NCBI GenBank assembly: GCA_029204045.2
Contig: CM055081.1
Coordinates: forward strand, 5,115,198 to 5,179,197
Direction of reading: 5' to 3'
From: Tillandsia leiboldiana
Taxonomy: Eukaryota > Streptophyta > Magnoliopsida > Poales > Bromeliaceae
Length of the DNA: 64,000 nt
A program made the position numbers and the translations under genes. Every line of letters starts with the position of its first letter. Position 1 is the stretch's first letter. This document shows positions 23,832 through 35,335 of the stretch, in pieces. Under the pieces are notes generated by a model. That model saw only the letters and a list, made by a program, of their open reading frames with translations, searched no databases and was not told the origin of the DNA.

Positions 23832-24102
23832 CCTGCCAACAGAAAACACAAGTCAGGACGTAACCACGCACGACCCAATCTAGCGAAAGTCAAAGACATC
23901 CCCCTATTTCTGTAGCTTTATGTTGTCTGCAGCCAACATAACCGTTCACAGAAACAAGATATGTCGATCCCTCTTCCCTCATCGGAAGAGTCAAATAACC
24001 CAATCACCGACTTTCGCCAACAACATCACGTCTCTCACGCCCTATCATCCTAGGGCCAACATAAGCCTAGGGTTTTCTAAGTCCCAACTGACCTATCCCT
24101 AA

Positions 24103-24114
24103 GCTCTGATACCA
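24103..24114 (-). other. Primer-binding site, unit 3
   Basis: TGGTATCAGAGC on the minus strand, 8 nt from LTR4. Confidence 0.9.
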
Positions 24115-24122
24115 ACTTAATC

Positions 24123-27100
24123 TGTCACGCCCGGGTGGAAACCAGAACCCGGGCTCGCCAACAGATCCGCCATGCACACGGAATTTTCCATGTACACGAA
24201 GCGTCGGTAACCTGCTCAGATATAAATGTACAATAAAAGAGCATAATACAGAGCTGAACTAAAGAACTACATAATATCTCAGACTGGAAAAGAAATAAAA
24301 ACTGTAAAAAATACAATAAACTCCCAGCTCACCAAAATAATACACCCAGCTGGCCAAAGCCAGACCACAAAATAAAAGTGAACTACTACAGTCTGAGAAA
24401 AGGGGTACAATATCTGTCTAACAGCAACTCACAGCCTCACAGGAGATCTATCTACTCAGCGATCCCCTCCTCGATCAGCTGCCGATGGCCCAGCAGCTCC
24501 TGCAGAAGCTCTGCAAAACAAGGAAAAGAAAGAGAAAAACAACAGTGGGGGTGAGAACCACTAGTAAACCAGTAGCCTCCCCCTGTGGGTAAAGCCTCAA
24601 ACTCCGACGTACCCACTAAGTCTACCAGAGGCAAAGAATGAAGAAAGTGGTAAGCTATAAAACTACAGATAAGAAGGAACTACCACTAGTATGCCTCTAA
24701 ATGCAGTGCCAAAATGAATGACTGTAAGTATGCATCAGTAACCGCATCTGTCCAAATAAACCCAATCTAGCCACCAGTAAAAACTGGTACCGCCTGCTGC
24801 CGCTATCATCATCGTGCAACCTGATCCGCACCAAAGTGATAGCAATGAGTCAATGCCGTCCGGTACCCACTTGGTACCCCGCACGCTTCGAAGTGGCACT
24901 CGAGGGGAGCTACCCACACGAGGAAAGTAACCATGTCATAAGTATCATAAAAGCAGGACTGGATCATGACTATGATCAAAGTGGAAAACCCTCCACTAAA
25001 GAAAAACCCCAATCTGATGCAAAGGTAAACATCCGGTCAACCGCCTAATGTCCGCGGTTACCGCAATACCCCACAAGTCCACAATCAAGTACGACCTGTC
25101 CCAGACTCCAAGGTCCCGACTACACTATCCCAAACCCCTGCTCGAACCCGAGCAATATGAATCAAAAGTCAAAATGAGAAGGAGAAAGAAAACAATCATG
25201 GTTTCTCCTAAGTCAAATCCCAATATGATAGTGTAGCAATAAATAGTGGCCTATCTAGATGTCCAAACAAGCATGCAACAGTCCTCAAGAAAGATAAAGA
25301 AAGAGTATCAAACAGTAACTCCACATGTGTATTAAGTAATAGCTCCGCATAAATATAACCATCATGCTAAAATCATCAGCCAACTACACATGTATATAAT
25401 CCATGGTCCATAATAAATCTCAAAGTGGTACCCGCACATAGATATGTCATCATGTCCCAATACTTAATCCATTTAACCAACTTTTATAAAATCTATGTGC
25501 TACACGGCATGTTAATTATCACTATTAAAATATCTCAATGATCATGTTCCAACAACAATATTATCCCAGTAATATTTCCAACATGCTTTATCCACATAAT
25601 TAATCTCAAATGATAGGCTCGCATTTTATCATTCAATCATGCATGGTAATCAATCAATAAGTCCAACGGGGAATCTCCTAAATTAAACTTAGTGAGTAAA
25701 TCACAGTAAGAGGTAAGCAACAACTACCCACCTGAAGAGCTGACTGTCCAAATCCCACAGCTGAAAATACCAGGAAATCCAAATCTCCTACTCAAAGGGT
25801 CCAGTAATACCCGCAACTCTCCTGGGTACAACATAAAGTCCATAAATCTCAAAACTACCCCCGCAAACACCTACAGAATTCAGTCCCAAAGATGTCCTTA
25901 TTTCACCTGCTGAAAGTGCCCAGAAAATTCAATAAAAACTATCACAGCGATCCTCGCGTCGATACCTTCGAAACGAGTACCTGCACGTCCAAATCCGAGT
26001 TCTGCAGGTCAAGATATAAATTCGACAAGGTAACCATCCCTAAAGAATCCCCCAATAAAAACTGTAGCACTTAACTCTGGAAAAACAGTGATTTCTCACT
26101 TTCGGGAAATTCAGAAAAATCCAAGAAAAATACGGGGACGTTCCTTGCGACGAGTAGATCAAAATCAAACTCTTTTAAACGCCCTCGATCCGATGTTCCT
26201 ACGCCAAGATATAAAATCAACAAGCTCATGCTGTCCAGGAAATCCATCACAGAAAATGGGGTCAAAAGATGCCTCGGGAACCGTGCCAAGAACCCAAAAT
26301 AAAGCGAAACGATCAACGGAAATCGAAGCCTTACCTCTCAGGAAACATGCTGCCGAAGAAATCGTCCAAAATTTCCTCCTGGTTTGCGCACAGGAAAATT
26401 CTGACTGAACTGCGACGGAAATGGGCCGAGAAAGAGGAAACGTCGAAGCGCACCGCGTCGCAGATGACTCGCTGTCGGCAACTCCAAAATTCCAAAACTT
26501 CCTAGAGAGATGGAGGATAGAGAGAGGAAGAAGTCTTCTTAAGGACACACCCTCAGATTCTCTCTCTAAAGCTCGGAAAAAAGAACAGAAAGGGAGGAAA
26601 GTGGAGCTGTATTTATAGGCCCAGAAACAAATGCCAAAATTCCCACTGTGTCCCAAGAATCGGGCGCCCGGAAGTATTGGGCTGCTACAGTGCGGCCCAA
26701 TTCGGGAACACTCGTGCGCGCCCGGAAGAGCCCGGGCGCGACACGTGTCCGCCAAACAGCGGACAGCGGCGCCCACCCACTCGGGCGCCGCCACGTGTCC
26801 CAGCCGCCCACGTGTTCCACGTGCCTCGAGCACGTGGGCGGCGTGCACCCGCCAATAGGGACACGCCACGTGTCACCACGCGGTTCACGTGGTCCACGCC
26901 CCCGGTCTACGCGCGGGTCTTCCGGAAAGTGTCGGCCAACCAGAAAGTCGCCACGTGTCCCAGACAGGCCGCCCTCCTTGACGCCGCCCCGACCAATGAG
27001 GAGCTGCCACGTGGCAACCTCAACCTTCCGTGCACCCGGTGCTACGACTATTCTGTGGACCCGCCCCGCCTGCCGCGCCCGCCCGCGCACGCCCGCGCCT

Positions 27101-27471
27101 GCTCCGCCGCTGCGACCGCTGTGCTCCGCCGTGCGCCACCGCTCGCCGCTGCCGCCGTCGCCGGAACAGTATTTCCGGCGGCCGGAATTACTGTTCCGGC
27201 TTTTCCTGTGAACAGTAATTTCGCGCCGAAAATAAAGTGAATACACCATTTTGATCGTTTCGCGCGCTGAGTCCAAATCCGCTGTCCGATTTTTCCAAAT
27301 TCTCATCCGAAATTTTGCCGAAAGCCCCGGAAAGGCCCACTTGATCTGATTTTCGCGCCGGGTCCATTTTAAAATCCAATTTTCAATTCTACAAGCTCCA
27401 TGACACTGCGTGAGCTTCCTATAGTCCCTGATAAACCCGCAAAAGCTTCTACAAAAGTCCGGGTCACCACA
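24123..27471 (-). repeat. LTR4
   Basis: 3349 bp, TG...CA. It has many one-base indels against LTR1 and LTR2, scattered along its length. At the LTR3/LTR5-specific sites it carries the LTR1/LTR2 alleles (CGATCC, CTCTTT). Confidence 0.88.
26610..27013 (-). promoter_or_regulatory. LTR4 U3 promoter: CACGTG cluster and TATA box
   Basis: TATAAATA at 26610-26617 and CACGTG hexamers from 26742 to 27013. It faces the broken gag of unit 3. Confidence 0.65.
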
Positions 27472-27482
27472 TCCTCCCCCAC
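27472..27482 (-). other. Polypurine tract, unit 4
   Basis: GTGGGGGAGGA on the minus strand, abutting LTR4. Confidence 0.85.
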
Positions 27483-27934
27483 TAAAAAGAGTTTCGTCCT
27501 CGAAACAAAACTAACAGCATCCCATAGTCCGATTGGCCTCACAATAAGTAGGGGTAGGTGTCCGTCATCTCCGACTCCAGCCCCCAAAGCTGTCTGCAAG
27601 CTCCTTCAAAAACATGAAGTAAGCCTCTAGCTCAAGCCACCATATCTCTTCTAGCATCCCTAGTACACGAACACCTCCTGGTACACGAACACCTCCTGGT
27701 CAATATCCTCGCGGCACAATCGATCGTCGTGAAGTACCGAGCCTGCCCATCCATCCCGAGCATCCTATTCATGTCCCGCAGCCATCTGGTCTGCTGGTAA
27801 AATCTAGGACCTCAATCTACACCGGGTAGGACCAATGACACTCCTCCATGTGCAAAATATGATCGGGAATCTGAACCTCCCGTGCACGTGGTAACCATCC
27901 TACCCCTAACCCCAGGCACTGATGCAATATACTC

Positions 27935-29320
27935 CTAACAAATGACTAGGATGCTCAAATGCAGTACAATGCAAAATCTAATGACAGAAGGTGAGATAAT
28001 ACCTGTCACCACATAATCGGCTGCTGTAAAGTCCTCCACCTGAGCGGCATATACCCGACCGCTCTGAGCCGGTGGCCAGTGATCAGAAGAGTGGAAGGGA
28101 GGTGACCTGCTCACTGGGGCAAAAGACTGCTGAGCTGACGTCCTCTGTCGAAATGCACTAGGAGCCGAGGCTGAAGATGGTGCCGTGGAAGTCGATAGGG
28201 GGCATGAAGCTCGAACGTGGCCTGACTGTCCACACTTATAACAACGACCCCACCTCAGATCACAGGTGTGAGACAGATGAGGTTCTCCACAGAAAATACA
28301 TCTGTCACGACGTCGTGGCTGCTGCTGCGGCTGCTGCTGTTGCTGCCTCTGGGGTCCACCAGACTCTTGTTGCTCAGAATGCCCCTGAGGCCGCGACGGT
28401 CGTGGCGGTCTCCAAGAACTAGCCTGTCCTCCATCATCAGGTGCTGGTCGCTTTCTCTCAGAACTCTGTGCGACCGACCCGCTCCTCTTGGCAATCTTCG
28501 TGTTGCCCTGCTCCACCCACAGTGCCTGCTCAACGGCTTCACCAAGGGTCTGTAGCCTCCGAGCGTGCACCAGGGTATAGATCTCAGGTCGAAGACCAGA
28601 CTCGAACAACTCGACCTCATGCGGTCCATCACGGGCAACGAAAGGCACGCAGTTAAGCAACTGCATAAACTCCTGGTAGTACTCCTGCACCGATTTGTCT
28701 CCCTGCTGGATATTCTTCAAGTCGTCCTCCAGCTTCCGTTTCACGCTCCCAGAAAAGTACATTCCAAGTAGCATATGCCGGAACTCGGACCAGGGCAGCT
28801 GTCGTGTGGTCTGGAACTCCGCTGGCTCCACCCGACGCCACCATGCGTCAGCATCCCCCTCGAGACAATGCACTGCCATGTGCACTCTGTACTTCGGGTC
28901 GATGAAGAAATCCCTAAACAGCTTCTCCATCGAAGATAACCAAGCCTCCGAATCCCACGGTCGCGCGTTCTGCCCCGAGAATCTAGGCGGTCCATACTGG
29001 CAGAACTTGGTGAGCTTCTCCGCGATATACTCCTCCTGAGAAGGGGTCAAAGGCTGGGCCGCTCCTCGAGCCCCACTACTCGATGATGGCGCCGTCGGCA
29101 CACGAAGTGGTACAGGTGATACAGGGGCCTCCAAAACAGTCGGGGACGGCGCCTCTCTCTGGGCTACAAGCTGGTCAATCCTCTGCTCCTGCCGACGGGT
29201 ATGCTCCGCCAATTGGGCCACCATGGCCCTCAGCTCACTCAACTCCGAAGATCCGGTCTGCTCCGGCTCCTCAGGGGGTGTAAGGGTACCCCGAGTAGTA
29301 ATCCGACGTCGGGGAGGCAT
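27935..29320 (-). CDS. gag: Gag protein of LTR retrotransposon, unit 4 (intact)
   Basis: 461 residues, ATG at 29320-29318. By eye it is the same protein as unit 2: basic N terminus, short coiled coil, Gag core, Gln/Pro-rich linker, two Cys/His motifs, and a stop soon after DYVVTG. This is the copy next to the outermost 5' LTR (LTR5), so it would be first on a transcript starting there. It lies just right of the indel-rich stretch; sequence from about 27.93 kb onward again matches units 1 and 2 closely. No pol frame follows. Function in particle formation is inferred from the family. Confidence 0.85.
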   Translation of the reverse strand: MPPRRRITTRGTLTPPEEPEQTGSSELSELRAMVAQLAEHTRRQEQRIDQLVAQREAPSPTVLEAPVSPVPLRVPTAPSSSSGARGAAQPLTPSQEEYIAEKLTKFCQYGPPRFSGQNARPWDSEAWLSSMEKLFRDFFIDPKYRVHMAVHCLEGDADAWWRRVEPAEFQTTRQLPWSEFRHMLLGMYFSGSVKRKLEDDLKNIQQGDKSVQEYYQEFMQLLNCVPFVARDGPHEVELFESGLRPEIYTLVHARRLQTLGEAVEQALWVEQGNTKIAKRSGSVAQSSERKRPAPDDGGQASSWRPPRPSRPQGHSEQQESGGPQRQQQQQPQQQPRRRDRCIFCGEPHLSHTCDLRWGRCYKCGQSGHVRASCPLSTSTAPSSASAPSAFRQRTSAQQSFAPVSRSPPFHSSDHWPPAQSGRVYAAQVEDFTAADYVVTGIISPSVIRFCIVLHLSILVIC

Positions 29321-29592
29321 CCTGTCAACAGAAAACACAAGTCAGGACGCAACCACGCACGACCCAATCTAGCGAAAGTCAAAGACATCCCCCTATTTCT
29401 GTAGCTTTATGTTGTCTGCAGCCAACATAACCGTTCACAGAAACAAGATATGTCGATCCCTCTTCCCTCATCGGAAGAGTCAAATAACCCAATCACCGAC
29501 TTTCGCCAACAACATCACGTCTCTCACGCCCTATCATCCTAGGGTCCAACATAAGCCTAGGGTTTTCTAAGTCCCAACTGACCTATCCCTAA

Positions 29593-29604
29593 GCTCTGAT
29601 ACCA
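29593..29604 (-). other. Primer-binding site, unit 4
   Basis: TGGTATCAGAGC on the minus strand, 8 nt from LTR5. Confidence 0.9.
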
Positions 29605-29612
29605 ACTTAATC

Positions 29613-32600
29613 TGTCACGCCCCGGGTGGGAACCAGAACCCGGGCTCGCCAACAGATCCGCCATGCACACGGAATTTTCCATGTACACGAAGCGTCGGTA
29701 ACCTGCTCAGATATAAATGTACAATAAAAGAGCATAATACAGAGCTGAACTAAAGTACTACATAATATCTCAGACTGGAAAAGAAATAAAAACTGTAAAA
29801 ATACAATAAACTCCCAGCTCACCAAAATAATACACCCAGCTGGCCAAAGCCAGACCACAAAATAAAAGTGAACTACTACAGTCTGAGAAAAGGGGTACAA
29901 TATCTGTCTAACAGCAACTCACAGCCTCACAGGAGATCTATCTACTCAGCGATCCCCTCACCTCGATCAGCTGCCGATGGCCCAGCAGCTCCTGCAGAAG
30001 CCTCTGCAAAACAAGGAAAAGAAAGAGAGAAAAACAACAGTGGGGGTGAGAACCACTAGTAAACCAGTAGCCTCCCCCTGTGGGTAAAGCCTCAAACTCC
30101 GACGTACCCACTAAGTCTACCAGAGACAAAGAATGAAGAAAGTGGTAAGCTATAAAACTACAGATAAGAAGGAACTACCACTAGTAAGCCTCTAAATGCA
30201 GTGCCAAAATGAATGACTGTAAGTATGCATCAGTAACCGCATCTGTCCAAATAAACCCAATCTAGCCACCAGTAAAAACTGGTACCGCCTGCTGCCGCTA
30301 TCATCATCGTGCAACCTGATCCGCACCAAAGTGATAGCAATGAGTCAATACCGTCCGGTACCCACTTGGTACCCCGCACGCTTCGAAGTGGCACTCGAGG
30401 GGAGCTACCCACACGAGGAAAGTAACCATGTCATAAGTATCATAAAAGCAGGACTGGATCATGACAATGATCAAAGTGGAAAACCCCTCCAATCTAAAAA
30501 GAAAACCCCAATCTGATGCAAAGGTAAACATCCGGTCAACCGCCTAATGTCCGCGGTTACCGCAATACCCCACAAGTCCACAATCAAGTACGACCTGTCC
30601 CAGACTCCAAGGTCCCGACTACACTATCCCAAACCCCTGCTCGAACCCGAGCAATATGAATCAAAAGTCAAAATGAGAAGGAGAAAGAAAACAATCATGG
30701 TTTCTCCTAAGTCAAATCCCAATATGATAGTGTAGCAATAAATAGTGGCCTATCTAGATGTCCAAACAAGCATGCAACAGTCCTCAAGAAAGATAAAAGA
30801 AAGAGTATCAAACAGTAACTCCACATGTGTATTAATTAATAGCTCCGCATAAATATAACCATCATGCTAAAATCATCAGCCAACTACACATGTATATAAT
30901 CCATGGTCCATAATAAATCTCAAAGTGGTACCCGCACATAGATATGTCATCATGTCCCAATACTTAATCCATTTAACCAACTTTTATAAAATCTATGTGC
31001 TACACGGCATGTTAATTATCACTATTAAAATATCTCAATGATCATGTTCCAACAACAATATTATCCCAGTAATATTTCCAACATGCTTTATCCACATAAT
31101 TAATCTCAAATGATAGGCTCGCATTTTTATCATTCAATCATGCATGGTAATCAATCAATAAGTCCAAACGGGGAATCCTCTAAATAAACTTAGTGAGTAA
31201 ATCACAGTAAGAGGTAAGCAACAACTACCCACCTGAAGAGCTGACTGTCCAAATCCCACAGCTGAAAATACCAGGAAATCCAAATCTCCTACTCCAAAGG
31301 GTCCAGTAATACCCGCAACTCTCCTGGGTACAACATAAAGTCCATAAATCTCAAAAACTACCCCCGCAAACACCTACAGAATTCAGTCCCAAAGATGTCC
31401 TTATTTCACCTGCTGAAAGTGCCCAGAAAATTCCAATAAAAATATCACAGTGATCCTCGCGTCGATACCTTCGAAACGAGTACCTGCACGTCCAAATCCG
31501 AGTTCTGCAGGTCAAGATATAAATTCGACAAGGTAACCATCCCTAAAGAATCCCCCAATAAAAACTGTAGCACTTAACTCTGGAAAAACAGTGATTTCTC
31601 ACTTTCGGGAAATTCAGAAAAATCCAAGAAAAATACGGGGACGTTCCTTGCGACGAGTAGATCAAAATCAACTATTTAAACGCCTCGATCCGATGTTCCT
31701 ACGCCAAGATATAAAATCAACAAGCTCATGCTGTCCAGGAAATCCATCACAGAAAATGGGGTCAAAAGATGCCTCGGGAACCGTGCCAAGAACCCAAAAT
31801 AAAGCGAAACGATCAACGGAAATCGAAGCCTTACCTCTCAGGAACATGCTGCCGAAGAAATCGTCCAAAATTCCTCCTGGTTTGCGCACAGGAAAATTCT
31901 GACTGAACTGCGACGGAAATGGGCCGAGAAAGAGGAAACGTCGAAGCGCACCGCGTCGCAGATGACTCGCTGTCGGCAACTCCAAAAATTCCAAAACTTC
32001 CTAGAGAGATGGAGGATAGAGAGAGGAAGAAGTCTTCTTAAGGACACACCCTCAGATTCTCTCTCTAAAGCTCGGAAAAAGAACAGAAAGGGAGGAAAGT
32101 GGAGCTGTATTTATAGGCCCAGAAAACAAATGCCAAAATTCCCACTGTGTCCCAAGAATCGGGCGCCCGGAAGTATTGGGCTGCTACAGTGCGGCCCAAT
32201 TCGGGAACACTGTGCGCGCCCGGAAGAGCCCGGGCGCGACACGTGTCCGCCAAACAGCGGACAGCGGCGCCCACCCATCGGGCGCCGCCACGTGTCCCAG
32301 CCGCCCACGTGTTCCACGTGCCTCGAGCACGTGGGCGGCGTGCACCCGCCAATAGGGACACGCCACGTGTCACCACGCGGTTCACGTGGTCCACGCCCCC
32401 GGTCTACGCGCCGGGTCTTCCGGAAAGTGTCGGCCAACCAGAAGTCGCCACGTGTCCCAGACAGGCCGCCCTCCTTGACGCCGCCCGACCAATGAGGAGC
32501 TGCCACGTGGCAACCTCAACCTTCCGTGCACCCGGTGCACGACTATTCTGTGGACCGCCCGCCTGCGCGCCTGCCCGCGCCCGCCCGCGCCTGCTCCGCC

Positions 32601-32958
32601 GCTGCGCCGCTGTGCTCCGCCGTGCGCCACCGCTCGCCGCCTGCCGCCGGTCGCCGGAACAGTATTTCCGGCGGCCGGAATTACTGTTCCGGCGTGAACA
32701 GTAATTTCGCGCCGAAAATAAAGTGAATACACCATTTTGATCGTTTTCGCGCGCTGAGTCCAAATCCGCTGTCCGATTTTCCAAATTCTCATCCGAAATT
32801 TTGCCGAAAGCCCCCGGAAAGGCCCACTTGATCTGATTTTCGCGCCGGGTCCATTTTAAAAATCCAATTTCAATTCTACAAGCTCCATGACACTGCGTGA
32901 GCTTCCTATAGTCACTGATAAACCCGCAAAAGCTTCTACAAAAGTCCGGGTCACCACA
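29613..32958 (-). repeat. LTR5 (rightmost; the 5' LTR of the array)
   Basis: 3346 bp, TG...CA, followed by the CCAGC duplication. It shares GTGATCC, ACTATTTAAA and a four-A CCAAAATTCC variant with LTR3, but has the LTR1 form of the CGCC-rich tract. Confidence 0.9.
32108..32509 (-). promoter_or_regulatory. LTR5 U3 promoter: CACGTG cluster and TATA box
   Basis: TATAAATA at 32108-32115; nine CACGTG hexamers from 32240 to 32509. It is placed to drive the intact gag of unit 4. Confidence 0.7.
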
Positions 32959-32963
32959 CCAGC
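32959..32963. other. Target-site duplication, right (CCAGC)
   Basis: CCAGC directly after the terminal CA of LTR5, matching 8585-8589. Confidence 0.85.
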
Positions 32964-32970
32964 AATCCAG

Positions 32971-32977
<7 letters not shown>

Positions 32978-33062
<85 letters not shown>
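32978..33062. repeat. (CT)n(TA)n compound microsatellite
   Basis: CT run followed by TA run, leading into a Micron-like element. Confidence 0.95.
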
Positions 33063-33063
<1 letters not shown>

Positions 33064-33283
33064 CTACTATGCTTGTAAAAGCACCAAATACTTGGTGCTT
33101 GTAAGTTTTTCACCGTTAGATCTAACCCTTTGACTAATTTCACCTCTTAGATTATGCTATTCCAACAACCACCCACTAAACCTAAGGGGTCTACTATCAT
33201 TCTAACCACACATTTTTTCATCCGAGTGTTAAAAACCTATAAGTACCAATGACTTGATACTTTAATTTAAAGTATAGGAGCTC

Positions 33284-33287
<4 letters not shown>
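33062..33287. mobile_element. Micron-like MITE copy
   Basis: Starts AGCTACTATGCTTGTAAAAG and ends GTATAGGAGCTCAATT. It has the family core (ACCACCCACTAAACCTAA.., CACTATCATTCTAACC) and (TA)n on both sides. Confidence 0.65.

Positions 33288-33330
<43 letters not shown>
33288..33330. repeat. (TA)n microsatellite
   Basis: Perfect TA run between two Micron-like elements. Confidence 0.95.
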
Positions 33331-33333
<3 letters not shown>

Positions 33334-33544
33334 AGAGAGAGTAGAGCTTATATACTTTTAAAAGCACAAACCCAATTATACTTGTAAATTTTTTATCATT
33401 GAATTTGTATTGAGATCCGTACTATTGTACTTTCTCTTTCTCTCTATTTAGTTGACTTTATAATAACACAAATATCAATACAAATTCAATGATAAAAAAT
33501 TCATAAGTATAGTTGAGCTTATAGTTTCAAAAGTATATAAGTTC

Positions 33545-33548
<4 letters not shown>
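33331..33548. mobile_element. Palindromic Micron-like element
   Basis: The two halves are inverted copies: ATCATTGAATTTGTATTGA near 33395 against TCAATACAAATTCAATGAT near 33475. The outer ends are GAGCTTATATACTTTTAAAA and its relative near 33520-33548. Confidence 0.55.

Positions 33549-33592
<44 letters not shown>
33549..33592. repeat. (TA)n microsatellite
   Basis: Perfect TA run. Confidence 0.95.
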
Positions 33593-33595
<3 letters not shown>

Positions 33596-33676
33596 TTTCT
33601 TTATTTCTTGCCACGTCTATATGATTTCCTTTATTTCTTGCCACGTGGAAAAATTTTCTTTCATTGAAAATTTTTC

Positions 33677-33842
33677 GACTCTTCTCATTCCCAACTCTCA
33701 ATGAATTAATTGTAAAGTCTTTTCATTCCCAACCCCCAACTCTTCTCATTCCTGACTCTCAATGAATTAATTGTAGACTCTTCCCATTCTCATTTCCAAC
33801 TCTTAATGAATTAATTGTAAACTCTTCCCATTCCCAAACCCC
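33677..33842. repeat. Short tandem repeat with CTCAATGAATTAATTGTA units
   Basis: Three copies of a 45-60-bp unit containing ACTCTTCTCATTCC and TCAATGAATTAATTGTA. CT-rich sequence up to 34080 follows. A 97-codon minus-strand frame there is low-complexity and not called. Confidence 0.55.
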
Positions 33843-34309
33843 AACTCTTCTCTCCTCTCTCGCTCTCCCCATTTTTGAGTTCTTCTTATTATTCTTCTTC
33901 TCTCACTTTCTCTCTAAGCCACCACCTCCCTCTTCACCATCTTCGTTAGCAACAAAGCTCTCTCCCTCGACCCCTCCACCCTCGATTCTTGCCTCCTCTT
34001 TCCCGCTGTGGTGAACCTCTAAGCATCCTTGCCCTCCTTCTCCTCCTCCTCCTTCTCCTCCAAGGTCAAAATCTCCACCGTCCACTGTTAAATATCTTTG
34101 TATTGGCGTATTTCGTGAAGTGTTTTGAGTCTTGAAGATTGAAGTTGATGAAGAATTGTGGATCACATACATCAATCTCAAGAAGAATTGATTCAAAAGG
34201 ATCAGGTATGTTTAACTAAATATTTTTGGTGATCCGAATACATTCTTGTAGTTTAGAAACACTTGAATTAATTTTTGTTGCATAAAAATCAATAACTGGA
34301 CATTTTACA

Positions 34310-35335
34310 TGTTCAGGATTCGGACCAGCCACATCCAGTCCGGACCCCGAACAAGGTTAAGTTCATGCGGAATTACAGTCCGGATCATCCCCACTTCAGT
34401 CCGGACCCCGAACTCTGTTTTCGTTCAATCGCATGAACAGTCCGGATCAGGCCAAATCCAGTCTGGACCCCGAACTATTTTTTCAGAAAATTCTCTGAAA
34501 AAAGACGACAGTCCGGATCAGCCAAAATCCAGTCCGGATCGCCGTGCGAGAAAAATTCTGTTAAGTCAGTTTTTGATTCTTATCTCTTTCCAAAAAGTTT
34601 CTGACCTATAAATAGACCCTAATATCATCTTTTAGGGTATTCCGAAGGATTCCTAATTATTCCTAATAATTCCTATTATTCGAAAAAGAAATCAAAGGTA
34701 ATCCACGTATAGAGAAGAAAAGGTAAACACCGATTTATTTCTAGGTTTTCTTTCTCTATATTTATCGATTTGATTCGAGGTTTTTCAATCTTTTCTTTTG
34801 AAGAATCAAATCGATGAATACTTATAAGGTGTTTTCCTTATCTATCTATATGATCTAAGTATTCGATTATCACCATCAATAAACAAAATAATGATTTCCG
34901 AGAGAACAATCGGCGCGTGGATTCGCGTGGCCTTGTGGATTCAAGGTGCTACCGCTTTCGTGGATTCGGAGCGAAGCGCGTTCGTGTGATCGATACGTGC
35001 TATATTGGTGAAGACCGTGGATTCGGTTGGACGTCGTGGATTCGGCGTTGGACGCAAATCGTGGATTCGAGGCGTGTTGTGGAGCGAGCCGAGAAGATCT
35101 ACTCGGAGCGTATGAAAAGGTTGAGTCGTAGAGTTACGGTATATCACCTTGTACGTGTTTAATCTTAGTGGATTTCACCGTGTTATCGGTCCCGTGGTTT
35201 TTTACTCCTGTGACGAAGTTTTTCACGTAAAATCTTGCGTACTTATTTATTTTTCCGCATTGGGTTATTTTTATGCAACAATTTGGTGATTTTATTATTT
35301 ACACCTATTTACCCCCTCCTCTAGGTGGTTTTTTC
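34310..35335 (+). mobile_element. Copia-like LTR remnant
   Basis: Contains a run of direct repeats (about 34316-34545; CAGTCCGGATCA and CAGTCCGGACCCCGAAC alternate four times), then a TATA box (CTATAAATAG, 34606-34615). A long leader and a CACGTAAAATCTTGCGT / TTATTTATTTTTCCGCATT block resemble the R-U5 end of plant Ty1/copia LTRs. It ends near ACCCCCTCCTCTAGG. No internal coding region, primer-binding site or second LTR is visible. Several GTGGATTCG repeats lie at 34915-35070. The family assignment rests on general resemblance. Confidence 0.4.

Larger units (their letters stand above)
8590..32958 (-). mobile_element. Tandem array of a Gag-only Ty3/gypsy-type LTR retrotransposon (5 LTRs, 4 internal regions)
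   Basis: Five near-identical LTRs (starts 8590, 14076, 19562, 24123, 29613) alternate with four internal regions. The repeat length is 5486-5490 bp once the gap is allowed for. Each LTR begins TGTCACG and ends CACCACA on the plus strand, and the outermost ones are bounded by one CCAGC duplication. The internal regions carry, on the minus strand, a primer-binding site, gag and a polypurine tract, but no protease, reverse transcriptase, RNase H or integrase. This matches the published idea of terminal-repeat retrotransposons with a Gag domain (TR-GAG), non-autonomous elements that rely on a partner's pol. The gag family and the GTTTCGAGGACGAAAC motif before the polypurine tract point to Ty3/gypsy. 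Unequal recombination between LTRs is the likely origin of the array. Exact copy number is uncertain because of the gap in unit 3. Confidence 0.85.

Noticed and set aside
34917..35162. 81-codon frame over GTGGATTCG repeats
   Set aside because: It comes from a short degenerate repeat in a copia-like leader; no start context or domain.
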